In this document: positions 1 to 11,508 of the stretch, one piece after another
Numbering within the stretch: position 1 is the first letter of the stretch
Layout of the letters: each line of letters starts with the position of its first letter
Assembly (NCBI GenBank): GCA_019915135.1
Contig: JAHLMK010000008.1
Coordinates: 1,674,001-1,738,000, forward strand
Source of the DNA: Strobilurus pachycystidiatus
Lineage: Eukaryota; Basidiomycota; Agaricomycetes; Agaricales; Physalacriaceae
DNA length: 64,000 nt
Direction of reading: 5' to 3'
The notes under the pieces: generated by a model
Databases searched by the model: none
Told to the model about the DNA's origin: nothing
The model's input: only the letters and a program-made list of their open reading frames with translations
Made by a program: the position numbers and the translations under genes

Positions 1-2300
1 ACTAGGGTGGCAGATTTGAAGCAAAGAGCAACAGGGCCAGTGTTCTTGACTCCTCATAGACCACCCCTTCCCCCCGGACTGCAACGTCATGATTCACCCA
101 TGTTCTCCCCGGCTGAGGCATTCACACCGTTCCAACCCGCACCGATACGCTCGCTGCGCAGCTCAACCTTGGATTCGTTCCTCGGAGGTTCCAATCCGTC
201 TGACTCTCCCTCCTCGTCTCTCGGTGCTGGCCGGTACAGTAATGGTTCTCCAGATCCCAGCGCATTCGGAGGACGTGCCTCCACCTTTGCGTCAGGCCCC
301 GAACCAATAGGACGTCGAAATCTGTTTTACGAACCTTCCGGGCCACATTCCCAGCCCATACCCTCCCGCAGTGCTACCCTTGACAATAACTTCTCCACCT
401 TCAACCAAACACCATGGCAGCAGCCTTCCAATGGTGTGATTGGCTCTGGGTTCGACCCTTCAAACTCGGGACGAGGCTCTGCCGACGCGATGCAGTACAT
501 CCCATACCATGATGCGCGTATCCCATCGGGCTCACTGGGTGGTCCGCATGCTTTTGGGTCGCAAGATGGCCTTCAAGGGAATCACTACGATCCAGGGCGC
601 TTCGATGAGAGGCGGATACCACCAACCGTGCAAGATTCATTCGCATCACAAAATCTATTCCCTGTGCAACCCACGTCTCATACTGTCCCTTCGCCTTTCC
701 CGGTGCGAGTTCCTTCGCAGCCAGTCGCAGAGGCTACTGCCACTAGTTCACCATGGGGTAATGTCCAAGAGGCCACTCCCCCTCGTCAGCCTGGACCGTT
801 CGACTCTAATTATCCAACCGCCTCAAATACCGTGGCCGATACGCCTTCACCCTGGGGCAACCCCGGCTCTCTCCCTCGCGCAGGTGTACCGAAACCCGTC
901 GAGGCATCGCCTTGGGGTGCACCTCGTCCTTCTGCGGAGTCGCGTACCAATGCTGAAGGCATTCCCAATATGAATGGCAAGACAGATGCCGCGGCCCAAC
1001 CGCTTTCCTCGGCGCCTCCACCTGATGCTGTAGAACAGGCCTCCACCGATGCCTCAGCTTCCGTCAAAAGGTCCCGTGTGAAGGCCTCCCCTGCGCCCTC
1101 CAAACCTACACTCTCTGTACCTCAACCTGCAGTAGGACCGGCATCACCCGCGTCACCAGCTATTGCTGAGCCGGCCAAACCCGCATGGGCGAAGGCTGAT
1201 GATGCCAAGCCCTCCGGAGTGTCGTTGAGCTTGAGAGAGATTCAGGAGGCAGAGGAGAAGAAGGCAGAAGCTCGTAGAGCTGCGGAAAAGGAGCGGGAAC
1301 GCGCTCGGGCTAGTGCTGCTCCCCTCACACCTGCAGAGGATACCACACCCTTTACTTCGTCTTGGGGACTTCCCACTTCTCAGGTGGGTGTACGGACTCC
1401 CGCGAAGGAGACACCTGGATCAGCCGCAACTTCTACCGCACCCCCGGTATGGACTACTACTGCTAAGACACCTGTCACCAAGAAGACCATGAAAGAGATC
1501 CAGGAGGAAGAAGAGAAGCGGAAGAAACAAGCGGTGAAAGAAAGTATTGCTTCTGTAGCAGCGCGCCGAGGCTACGCAGAGACCACGTTCAAGGTTTGCC
1601 TAGCGTTTTCTCTACTATTCATCGACATTAATCATTCTCAGCAACCCGTACCTTCTCCTCAAATGGGTGGCGCCTGGACGACTGTTGGTCCTAGTGGAAA
1701 GACAACCCCATTGACCCCAGCTACTGTCCGACCAGCAGCACCTCCGACACCTGCAGCTGCGACACCTGCTCCTACTCCTCGTACGAATGGTACCACGGTG
1801 GCAAGTCGACCTCCTCCAGCGGCGCCAGCTCCGACGAAGCCCGCCACTCCCAAAATCGAAGAATACCCGGCAGCACCTTCCCACGACTTCCTCAAGTGGC
1901 TTAGCGAGTCCCTCCAGGGTCTGAACAAGACAGTCAATGGTACGCTGCAGAAACTTTGTGCCCATCACCAAATATACTCATGGTCGCTGTCACAGTCGAG
2001 GAAATCATCCAAATGTTGCTGTCGTTCCCGATAGATCCAGACTCGTCTACCGTGGAGCTCATTTCGGACCTTATCTACGCGAATAGCGTGACACTGGACG
2101 GACGGAGATTCGCCGCTGACTTTGTTAGCAAGCGCAAATCTGATGCATTAGCGCGAGCCAAGGGAGGAGCATCATCTGCGGGTAGTTCAAGCAAACCTAT
2201 ATCTATCGCCGAAGTTGTCAAGGCGCAGCCTAAGCCTCAGGCCTCGGAATGGGGCGGTTTCAAGGTCGTCAACAAGAAGAAAAAGGGCGGTCGCGCATGA
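1..2300 (+). CDS. GYF-domain protein (Smy2/GIGYF-like), 5'-truncated
   Basis: The reading frame is open from the window edge, so the start and the GYF domain itself lie upstream. Inferred exons are <1-1593, 1642-1939 and 1996-2300; both introns (48 and 56 nt) are needed to keep frame. Most of the visible protein is Pro/Ser/Thr-rich and disordered, with two short Glu/Lys-rich charged helices containing a repeated KEIQEEEE-like motif. The diagnostic part is the C-terminus: FLKWL, then EEIIQMLLSFP and LISDLIYANSVTLDGRRFA, ending in a Lys-rich KKKKGG tail. This resembles the helical C-terminal region of GIGYF/Smy2 proteins, adaptors that bind proline-rich ligands and link translational repression to mRNA decay. 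Family assignment is fairly firm although the name-giving domain is not visible. The next gene is convergent, about 200 nt away. Confidence 0.72.
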
Positions 2301-2503
2301 ACAGTGGCAGCGATGGATCTGACTAGTATATCTTGCATTCTGAGGTGTTCCCTCAAGTAATTGACATTGTCCTACCATTTGATCTCGAGCAGGCAGCCAG
2401 TGGTAGTCGTAGTAAATATCTGTGTTGTTGTAATCTGCTGTATGCGAGACGTATCTATGCTCAATCTTCTCTTTGGTGTCATGTGAAGAGGAGACAATCT
2501 CTT

Positions 2504-3091
2504 TCAGCATCCCTTCACTTCGATTTGTCCCTTTCCAAAGTCAAAATAATGAGTAGGTCCGCCTCCCCAGCGCCCCCCAGTTGATCCTGCCGAGCCGTGA
2601 CCGATGAACATGCCCATCAGCAGGTCTTCTACTACCAAAGCATAGACTTTGATGATGAAGGATGTTCCCGTCTCAGCATTCCTTAACACGACTGGAATAA
2701 TGGCACTTCCGATAGAAGTTTGAGAGCTTCCAAACAAGGTGAATTCGACCGGCATTTTGGATGAGGTATCGAGTGTCGGTCTGTGCGCTTCTGGGATGGA
2801 TTCATACAACGCCTATTATGATATATGAGAAAAGAGCTCGAGATTGTCATATCGCAACGACCAACAAGGACTAACCTTACTGACGATAACGCCTTCGCCG
2901 CCAGCAATGCAGATGGCAAAACTGCCATCAGTTGAGGGGGAATGGTGTTCGAGATGACCGATGAGATTTGGGCGGTTTGCCATGGAGGCGATGCAGAACC
3001 CGTTGCCCCATATTCCACGGAATGTCTCGTCGTATAAGACAGGAATGCTTTCAGTGTACGTAGGAGGGGCGTTGCTTGTCGCTCGAGGCAT
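2504..3091 (-). CDS. small protein resembling a catalytically dead retropepsin fold
   Basis: Two exons (3091-2876 and 2812-2504) joined by a 63-nt intron in phase 0 give 174 residues. I do not recognise a named family. The second half reads like a retropepsin-type aspartyl protease domain: a strand ending AICIAGGEG where active enzymes have a hydrophobic run plus D-T-G-A, then VSKALYESIP, a Ser/Thr-rich segment, IIPVVLRNAETG and ALVVEDLLMGMFIG, which parallels the hhGxDhh element after the flap. If so, the catalytic Asp is replaced (IAGG), making it a non-enzymatic relative. Domesticated retropepsin-like proteins are common in eukaryotes, but this link is my inference from pattern only. There is no signal peptide. 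It is convergent with the GYF gene and co-directional with the BAG gene. Confidence 0.6.
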
Positions 3092-3263
3092 GATGACTTC
3101 AAAAAGCTAAAGACCTGGCTTTGGTAAGAATAATATGAACCCTCTGTTTGCTATAGCGCTCTGAAATAAACTGGATGATATTGGCAATTACGCCACCGAC
3201 ACTCTAAGATACGAGCTCTCGATGCTACTCAACAAACCATGCACATGATTCTACAAAGGTCAC

Positions 3264-4787
3264 TTAAGCCGCAAGCTCAGACCAGTCACTAGCAATATCC
3301 TCCACTTCAGAATGCGATGAAGGTCTCTTGAACGACTCCGCCATACCTCGGTCGGCCATCGCTTGAGCTTCTCCCAACAAAAACGAGTCCGAAGGGTCGG
3401 TCTCGTCGATATCAGCATCATGTTCGATAGGTGCCGTAGACGAAGACCCTTCAGGGTCTGGAGAGGGTGAAGTCGTCGAGATTGAGGGTGTGTCGAGCCT
3501 AGAGGTGTTTGCTCGAGGTGAACCTAAGCTAGTTTGGGCTACTTGTCGGATCAGACGCTCTGAATAGACGTCGCTCTTTGTCTCTGGTATGTGCTCCGGG
3601 GATGCTGGTGCGACAGTTGAAGAAGGAGACGTAGCAGTGGAAGTGGCGTCGGCTTGAGGAACAGCAAGGTTCGCAGTTCCTCTGCTAAGTGCCTGGTGTG
3701 ATTCCCAGCGGCCATCGACCACCCTCTCCAGGTCTTCCAACTCGCTCTCCACAAGCTTCACAACTTCCTTCCTCACCGCCCGCAAATCTGCATTCCCAAA
3801 GCTCTCCACTGCATCCAGATTTGACAAGAGACCAGTAAGTGCTTGCTCGTAGTATCGGAGAGGAGCATTACGCGAAGTGTAAGTGAGCTTGGAAGTCAAG
3901 GACTGCCCCGTGCCAGGAGGTGCCGTAGGAGAGAAGTCGATATGGGAGGGAAATATGAAGTCGTCTCTGAGGGTGTGGAATGCAGTTTCGACACTGCGGA
4001 TGGTTTGCATGGATGACACGACATCTTGCGAGGAGAAGTTGTCTTGTGACGAGTGCGATGCAAGCTCCTCTTTCCCTTTACCCTTCAAAGAGGGAGAAGA
4101 TGCGGCAGGCGCTGGACTAGGAGTATGTTGAGCCAAAGATAACAAGAGAGCTCTAAGGGCATCCTCTAGTATTTCCGAGTCGGAGACTTCGCTCCGAGTT
4201 GAGGTTTGCTCTGTCAGCGAAGGATGGAGATGTACAGCCGGTTTCTGGCAAGAGGGATGAGAATGGTGAGAACTTCTCACTTGAGAACGACCTACTTTGT
4301 TGACGCTACGCGCTTGACCTCTGAGCAATGCACGCAGTTGGGCCTCCATTTGCTTTTCAGAAGTGGATTGGTGCCTCCGAGCAGCGATCTCGTGGTGCTC
4401 CTGTTCTCGACGAGCACGTTGTCGAGCAGCCACCTCGACATGTTGGCGATGGCGAGCTTCGCGGACAGCCGCCTCTAGCTGCTGCCGCTGTCCAACCTCC
4501 CGTACACGAAGAACTTCTATGGAGGCTGCCCGGCGCTCCTCCTCCTGTATTTGACGCAGAAGAAGTGGTATGCGATTCGGAGCATCCTCGCGTCGGTACG
4601 AAGATTGAACGCGGGGCCTGCGGTTATGAATGGCCTCCAGTCGGCGACGAAGAACGAGTTCTTCTTGGCGGATAGACTCGGAGGCAAGGTAGTCCTCTTC
4701 GGCTGCTTTCGCTTGGGCCAAGGCAGAGAGGTATCTGTCCCGCGGGGAAGAGATTGGAGAATATGGCTGGGGATAGAATGCGAACAT
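3264..4787 (-). CDS. BAG-domain co-chaperone
   Basis: A single exon encodes 507 residues. The N-terminal third is a long Arg/Glu/Gln-rich, strongly helical stretch (about residues 20-160), probably coiled coil. After a disordered linker, about residues 265-375 form a three-helix BAG domain: a first helix around SVETAFHTLRDDF, then YEQALTGLLSNLDAVESFG, then a basic/acidic helix with LRAVRKEVVKLVESELEDLE. BAG domains bind the ATPase domain of Hsp70 and promote nucleotide release. The C-terminus is Ser/Thr-rich and acidic. The start at 4787 is the first Met in frame. The gene is divergent from the 4996 gene with about 210 nt between start codons, so the two may share a promoter. A partner Hsp70 is not in this window. 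Confidence 0.75.
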   Translation of the reverse strand: MFAFYPQPYSPISSPRDRYLSALAQAKAAEEDYLASESIRQEELVLRRRLEAIHNRRPRVQSSYRREDAPNRIPLLLRQIQEEERRAASIEVLRVREVGQRQQLEAAVREARHRQHVEVAARQRARREQEHHEIAARRHQSTSEKQMEAQLRALLRGQARSVNKVGRSQVRSSHHSHPSCQKPAVHLHPSLTEQTSTRSEVSDSEILEDALRALLLSLAQHTPSPAPAASSPSLKGKGKEELASHSSQDNFSSQDVVSSMQTIRSVETAFHTLRDDFIFPSHIDFSPTAPPGTGQSLTSKLTYTSRNAPLRYYEQALTGLLSNLDAVESFGNADLRAVRKEVVKLVESELEDLERVVDGRWESHQALSRGTANLAVPQADATSTATSPSSTVAPASPEHIPETKSDVYSERLIRQVAQTSLGSPRANTSRLDTPSISTTSPSPDPEGSSSTAPIEHDADIDETDPSDSFLLGEAQAMADRGMAESFKRPSSHSEVEDIASDWSELAA

Positions 4788-4995
4788 TATAACAAAGGTT
4801 GTAGTAGGTTGAGGGATTCATCGCAAGAAAAGAGCAGTATTTATACCACTAGATGAGTCAGGCAAGTACGCGCGTCGGGCACACGCGTCGAGTCCAAGCA
4901 TTTCTGGCATGTTCGATCGAGATGACTGTTGCTGACAGAGTCGTAAGTAATACACCCGATGATCGTCGTATCTCCATTCTTCCTACCATCCGGCA

Positions 4996-6206
4996 ATGCC
5001 CACACCCTCGCTTGGCTCACAGTTTGTCTTTCCTCGAACCCGCTCAGTGCTACCGCAGCCTATCCGAACTAAACCACCTCCCGCCCCTGCCGCCACCAAT
5101 GTTCACGCTGCCGCCGCCGTCGCCCACCGCACGATGAAGACGCGCGTCGCCGTCCGCGATTCCAAACCTCACAGATTCGAGATTGTCCAACTTCGCGAGG
5201 CCGAGAAGCGCGCTCCCTCGCCCATGTTCAAAGAGGTCACTCCTCTGGGCAATGCCCGCGCCAGGCTCAAGACTGCGAACGGGGAGCCCACATCGCGTTC
5301 ACTGCCGATGCTGAGGGGCAATTTGACGGCGCGAAACATTGTTGTAAGCCATTCCTGATTATCGCTTCTTATCATTCCGACCCAACGCGTATCGCAAAGC
5401 CTGCTACTAGGCGTCAAACCGAAAACATTCGCCCACCCACCAAACCCCTTGTTCCTTCCGATAATCAAGACAGACCTCTCAGATCTATCATCAAGAAAGC
5501 GCGTTCTCCCAGCCTCCCGCCTATATCAAATCGCAGTCTATCCACCAAGGACACCCGTAAATCTATTCTCAAGCCGTCCAAACCCTCTATCTCAGCGGCC
5601 CCGACTACAGGAATACCCTCTAGCCCGCATTCCAAGTCAGCCAGTCTCAGTAGCGTACACTCTCCCTCTCCTCGCGCTTCTCCCCACCATATCGCCGCAC
5701 AGTCCGAAGACTTTTCTCCTCTTCTCGCCGCCAGCAAGCACAGACGCCGTGCCATCTACACTCACAGCCTCTTCTTGCCTTCGCTGGATACGACAATGGA
5801 GCAGCCGTCTTTCTCTCTTGTTCAACATTCTTCTCCTGCTGCACGTTTTGCACCTGCACTTCGGCGGTCTTCTCCTAGTCCCAGGTCTCAAGAACATGAA
5901 GACGAAACCACGCTCGTAGCTTACGATGGATGCGAGATCCTCGTCAAGCCTTCGCTCTCCTACTCTGCGTCCCTACCGTCATTGTACTCAGAAGACTCAA
6001 TCAGTGTACCGCGACTTAAGAGAAGGTCACATCAGTCCCAGGACTCTCGTAGATCATTATCATTCGACGAACCTAAAGTTCGACAGGAGATTTATATTGT
6101 TGTACCAAAGACGCTGGCGAGAGAGACGCAAACAGACGGACACCATCCCATTATCATCGAGTTGTTGGTGGCGATAGACATGGCGATCAAGGACTGGCAG
6201 ATCTAG
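4996..6206 (+). CDS. disordered Ser/Pro-rich protein, function unknown
   Basis: Two exons (4996-5343 and 5400-6206) joined by a 56-nt intron in phase 0 give 384 residues. No domain is recognised. The first 45 residues are Pro/Ala-rich, followed by a basic conserved-looking segment (RFEIVQLREAEKRAPSPMFK). The middle is Ser/Pro/Arg/Lys-rich with many S-P dipeptides, including RSIIKKARSPS and RKSILKPSKPS, which resemble kinase or PP1-docking sites, and the last 100 residues are more ordered (DETTLVAYDGCEILVK). An alternative start is the MKTRVAV methionine inside the same exon. It is divergent from the BAG gene. Probably a phosphoregulated cytoplasmic or nuclear protein, but this is a guess from composition. 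Confidence 0.55.
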
Positions 6207-6437
6207 CGATAACACAAGTTGGGTTGTTAGTTTCGAAGACCGGTTTCTCAGTAGAAGGTGTGATGGTAATGCACAAGTCATTCGGTTGTAGTGTGTAATT
6301 TACATGAAGAGCGTAAGGAAATAATAAGTCAATAATGCAAGTTCGTGATAGTGTGGATATAATGAGACGAAGTCGAATCGCCAATCATGGAACAAATGGA
6401 CCCAAGTACAACCCCCGAAAGATGAATTTTCTCTTCT

Positions 6438-9237
6438 TTAAGACCAGCTAGAAGGACCGAAGGTTGCTCCCTCGGCTAAGGTCTTCAGCGGAGTGCCCAT
6501 GGCGTCCGCAGTGTTCATCCAGACCGTGTTGCCCCACCAGTCCAGCGAGATTGTGCCATCCTTGGGCAACTGTAGCACCAAGAATATGAAGACGATGGCG
6601 AAGATTGTGCCGGCGTCAAGAGCGGCGGAGGTGATGTAGTTGTAGCGCATCCACCAACGGAAGTGGAAGCGGCGGATGTAGAAGTTGAAGATGAAGCCGA
6701 CGATGCCCCACGAGATGTAGTTCAGGCCGGAGCCAGGTGGGATCGCAGTGATGCCGGTGAGAATGACCGGGACGTTGATATACCGCCACATTGAAGTGGG
6801 GAAACGGCGCGCGAGGAAGTAAGGCGGGATTGGTGCGAGAACACCGAGGAGGAAGAACCATAGGAGGGGCCGATAGCTAAAAGAAAGAGGATGAGAACAG
6901 GTATCGTCATGGGATGTAGAGAAACTTACAGAGCATCGGGACCAAACATCCTGTTAGGACCAATGCCACCCCAAATGAGAGAGGCAGTGGCAAAAGTGTT
7001 CGAGGACGGGCAGATGAAGAGCTGCTTCTGGGTTGGCTGGCAAAGGTCGGTGACATTGTCGATCATCCACTGCTGGGTCAAGGTCGCGAGGATGGTGGCG
7101 AACAGAACCGCGACGACCTGGATGCGGAACATGGTGCGAGTGGGAATCTTCATGTACTGGCCGAGTTTGAGATCACCGCAGAACAAGGCGGCTTGGTACG
7201 AGCCCATGTAGCCAATGCCCTTGAAGATGGTGTTGCCGACGGGACGTCCGGGGAGCATGAAGCCAAAGATCATCTCGTACATGACGTTGAAGCCGATCTG
7301 GGTGTTGGCAATGGCTTGGATCATGGCCAAAGGAATGGCAGTGAGGGCCGAGAGGAAGGCAGCGAGGAGAGCAGCCCAAACCGGGATTGAGACATCTTCG
7401 ATCTCGATGGCGACGACGATGAAGACCAGGGAGACGACACCAACGATAGCGAACCACCAGCCGGGTGTCTCGGGATAGGCTTGCATCAAGCGGTGGTGGA
7501 CGTCGCGTTCCATAGAAGAAGAGCGGAAGCGTTTGACGATGTCGCGCCTGTACCACACTGGAAGCACGATCAGGAAGGAAAATAAATAAGGCAAAATGAA
7601 AACGCTTACAGAAAGTGTGGATCAAGACCGCGGGGAAGGCAGCGAACGCCAGGCCGTATTGAAGAGCCAAAGTGGTGCTCAGGAAAAGGGGAGAGTACGC
7701 CTTGTACTTCTCAACATCGAAGACACCGTCGGTAACAACTTGACTTGCGTCGTACGGAGCGCCAGTGTTGTCGAAGGAATAGTACGAAGAGATCGGCAAG
7801 AAGGCAGCGTTGAACGAGTTGGAGACTGTCAAAGGGGAATGAGTAACAAGATAGAAGCGCCGGAACGTTGCACGCACAGTACATGATTGGCGCCACAAGC
7901 CAGAACCAGAAGACGAATGACACGAGAATGTTCGCTTCGGCCCACCACTAGACGGCGATAAGAGAATGTCCACCAACTTAGATATTGAAAACATACCGGG
8001 GTGACCATAGGGCTGGCGATATAGGATATCATGGACCAGTCGAAGGTAAGACCGCTCATACCCAAACCAGAAGCTCCAAACAATGTGTTGACCGTAACGT
8101 TGGTGGGAGCAATCCAGCAAACCCAGTTGAAGAAACTGAGGCCAGTGAAGAGGAATCCCGGGAGGAAGTAGTAGGCCATTGCTCCCAGGAACACGAAGAG
8201 GAAGAATTTCTCTCGGGTGATGTGGCCGCGATCGGTTTTACCGAAATTCTTGTGGAGAGTGTTAAAGAGGGCGGAGTTGACAATGGCGCCGGGCCAAAGC
8301 ATGTTGGAAGGGTAAACGGTCCAGCGTCGCATGAGCCCTGCGAGGGAGAAACCATAGGCCTGCATGCCGATGACGAGAAGAAGCTGGTATGCGAGACGAG
8401 GCTTCTGGTCATAGAACATCCTCTGTGCAAGGAAGATATCCGTGGCGTAACCACCGGAGTACGAGACGTTGGCCATGATGGTGACGGCGACGTGCTCCTT
8501 GATGTTGAATGGTCCAGGATTGAGCGTCCAGACGTAGCCGAAGGTGTTGAAGTGGCGCGTCGGGAGGATCCGTTCCATGAACTTGCCCATAGGAAGGACG
8601 ACCAACTGGATGATCAGTCCGGTAATGAACATGGTGGGGTCTGGTACAAGATCAGCAACGAGACGTGAAAAGAAGAAGTATAAGCATACATCGCAAGCCG
8701 AGAGCAGTGTTGAAGATGGGTAGGATGATGATCCAGAAAATACCGAGTGTCCACCTGAGAGACAAGTCAATGCTGAAGTTAGCTGAGACGCCGCAAGAAA
8801 CTTACATGCGGAAAGTGTTGACTGGCATAGACGGATCATCTGTGTTCGAAACAGCAGCGCGAACTTCGGGATATGGGGATTCGCTGGCACATCGATCAGG
8901 AGTCTGCACAGTCAAAGCACAGAGAAGAAGCTTACTCGTCAAAGTCATCGATAGCGCTCGAGTTACGAGACTCCGCCCGCGAAGTGGAATATCGGTCAGC
9001 GTGAGAGTCGAGGTCAAGGTCCGAGGGACTGTAGACCCCCTTAACCTTCTTGTTCTCGAGCTCCATGTCCGACAGTGCCTGCGATGTGCGATCACCGGGC
9101 AAAGGCATGTTCGGGTCGTTGAGATGCTCTCGAATGAACTCGACATCTTCGGGAACATCGGGAACAGGGCGGGTGCGGAGGTGAGGGGGAGTGTAGACCG
9201 GCTCGGTGGACGAAGCATATGGTTTGATTTCCTCCAT
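6438..9237 (-). CDS. OPT-family oligopeptide transporter
   Basis: Eight exons give 813 residues: 9237-8936, 8883-8806, 8754-8690, 8640-7997, 7947-7878, 7825-7610, 7557-6930 and 6876-6438. Introns are 49-53 nt and all phases agree. Hallmarks of the PT-clade oligopeptide transporters are visible: SPYPEVRAAV just before the first membrane segment, the NPG motif in LNPGPFNIKEH, SYSGGYATDIFLAQRMFY, ISSYYSFDNTGAPYD, and the KIPxR-like motif in MKIPTRTMFRIQVVAV. A cytosolic acidic/Ser-rich N-terminus of about 110 residues precedes 13 or more hydrophobic segments, as usual for the family. These proteins import tetra- and pentapeptides, glutathione or metal chelates with protons at the plasma membrane. 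The gene is divergent from the TauD-type dioxygenase, with which it might share nutrient control. Confidence 0.93.
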
Positions 9238-10033
9238 GGCGCTCAGCTGCTGGAAGAGAGGAAGGGTATGAGGGATGGTCGGGTGGAGGGCGAATGCGGG
9301 GAGCGATAATTGGGAAAGCGCCGCTTTTTGTAAGGGACTCCATTGAGGGCTGAGTCAGGGACAGACGGAGATGTCACTTTCCAGCCAGCCACAAGCAAAT
9401 GGAAGCAGAGTGAATACAATTAGACAATAGGTGAGCAAGACAAAAAGGCGTCGCGGAGATATCGGCTGTAAGGGTCCTTCACAATAAGGACGATACGGCA
9501 GCCACGTCGTCTGCCTCCATCGCTCGTGGCCCTGCAGATTAGCCCAGGAATATCCTCGGGTAGGTCTCCGTTCAAAGTCGTTCCTCCAAGTGAGTAGCGT
9601 AGAGAAGCGACAATTTGTACAAGGAGAAATACGAGCGGTAGGATCATGTTCCAGAAGGCAAAGAAAACAATCCGTTGCCCCTTATCGTGCCGTGTATCTC
9701 AGATCCCAGACCCAGTCTTTATTGTTGAAGGCGAGAGCTCGTGTCCACAGACCCGCGTTGTGTCTTTTGTTACTTGCCTTTTTAGTGGGGACAAAGATGA
9801 ACTGGCTGGGCCAATTACGCGCTGATTACGTATCTAATCTAATCTCCGCTATTCCCACAGTCGGCCGGCAAGAGCCGCACGACCTCCATTATGGCATCAT
9901 CGACAACTTGGATGGCTCTAACATGAGAAAGCTTGGGAAGACGTTAACGGTATTGCGTGCGTCGTGGCTCCAATGGCGAGATAGCGGGTCTTCTTAAGCT
10001 TCCTGACGGCTATCGATGCATCGAAACTCAATC
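9238..10033. other. shared upstream region of OPT and TauD genes
   Basis: About 800 nt separate the two divergent starts. I see no conserved gene. A 75-codon frame on the minus strand (9647-9420) starts with a hydrophobic run that resembles a signal peptide (MILPLVFLLVQIVA), but it has no other support. A run of GATT/ATCT motifs near 9825-9850 (including TCTAATCTAATCTCC) could be GATA-factor sites, which would fit nutrient regulation. This is weak sequence evidence. Confidence 0.35.
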
Positions 10034-11420
10034 ATGTCCTCGACTTCCACTACAACCGCCGAGCTAGCCAGCACTGAACAAAAACTCGCTTCTCTGAAGC
10101 TCCGGCCTTCGGAGTCAAAGAGTGCTCAAGAGAAGCAGGAAGAGTACAAGTACGAACGCCTGCGCCCAGTATTTGTTCAAGCCAACTATCCGCCCTTGAC
10201 GCCTTTCGAGCACTCTGATCCTGGTCATCGTGCCCTCAATCACCCCAACCCTCGGGCCTTCTTGGACGCTGCGACTAGTGTGGTCGAGCTGACGCCTAAC
10301 CTCGGTACGGAGGTTCATGGCATTGATCTCGCGAGATTGGATTCGGACGCACGGGACGAGCTTGCATTGGAAGTACGAACTCTGTACACATATTCTCAAA
10401 CTCTGATTTAATCATACACTGTATAGGTCGCTCGCCGAGGCTTGGTCGTCTTCAGAGACCAGCAGTCATTCATAGACGCACCAGCGAGTGCGTATCTCGA
10501 ATTTGGACGTCATTTTGGACGGTATGTCGTGGCTAAGCTTAGATCGAATGGCTGATCATAATCACGGACTGTAGATTGCATATTCATCCTTGTTCTGGAC
10601 ATCCAGAGGGATACCCAGAACTCCATGTCGTGTACAAGTCGGTCATCTCATTAGTCAGAGCGACAAAATCCGCTGATAGTCATTATATAGAGATGGGAAT
10701 TCCACCTTCAACTATGAAACCAGTGACAGTATCACCTCCACGGTCTGGCACTCGGACGTGTCATACGAGCTTCAACCGCCCGGTCTTACGACCCTCTTCC
10801 TTCTTTCCCAGCCGACGACTGGCGGGGACACGCTCTTCACGTCCCAGGTGTCTTCTCTGAAGAAACTCTCGCCGCCGTTCGTGGCATTCCTTCGTACTCT
10901 GAAGGCGGTGCACTCTGGTGTTGAGCAGGCAGAATACTCACGCTCTGGCAAGCGTGGCGGTATCGTACGACGGGAGCCCGTAGAGAACGTCCATCCCGTG
11001 GTCCGAAGACACCCCGTCACAGGTGAAGAAGCATTGTATGTGAACCGGCAGTTCACTCGGCGCATCGTCGGCCTCAAGCGTGAAGAATCAGGTAAGAACC
11101 CGCCAACATTAAACACCGACAGCAAAGGCTCATTTATTTGAAGCGAACATCCTCAATTTCCTGTACGACCATATCGACAAAAGTGGCGATGTCCAGACGA
11201 GAGTCAAGTGGACACCCAACACCGTCGTTCTATGGGATAATCGTGTTACGGCCCATGTATGTAACCTTCTCATCTGCGATGAAGTTTGTGCTGATCTTCA
11301 TGCTGAAAGTCCGCTATTGTCGATTATGCCGACTCCCAAGAGCGAAGGCACGGTGCACGAATCACTCCTCAGGCAGAACGGCCTATTCCAGCGTTGGAAG
11401 GTTTGGATCTGTCCATCTGA
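10034..11420 (+). CDS. TauD/TfdA-family 2-oxoglutarate-dependent dioxygenase (Jlp1-like)
   Basis: Six exons (10034-10372, 10427-10521, 10575-10637, 10691-11091, 11144-11256, 11310-11420) give 373 residues. An in-frame Met at 10016 would add six residues. Introns are 52-54 nt. The Fe(II) facial triad is visible: WHSDVSYE supplies H-x-D, and the distal His is in NRVTAH just before the last intron. HGARITP carries the Arg that binds 2-oxoglutarate. GGDTLF and ALYVNRQFTRRIVGL are also typical. Fungal relatives such as yeast Jlp1 oxidise sulfonates and release sulfite, giving sulfur from taurine-like compounds; the exact substrate here cannot be read. No secretion signal, so cytosolic. The ALG10 start follows the stop by only 88 nt. 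The acceptor of intron 4 is ambiguous (31-nt or 52-nt version); I chose 52 nt because it matches the other introns. Confidence 0.9.
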
Positions 11421-11508
11421 GCAAAGTAAATAAAACCTGTGTACTACATATATCTCAAGACATCCATGTCCGAGCAAGTCGGCGCTGTTAGCCTCCGCCA
11501 ACTGATTG

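Noticed and set aside
9420..9647. Possible small secreted protein upstream of the OPT gene
   Set aside because: Only a hydrophobic start supports it; no cysteine pattern, introns or conservation could be seen.
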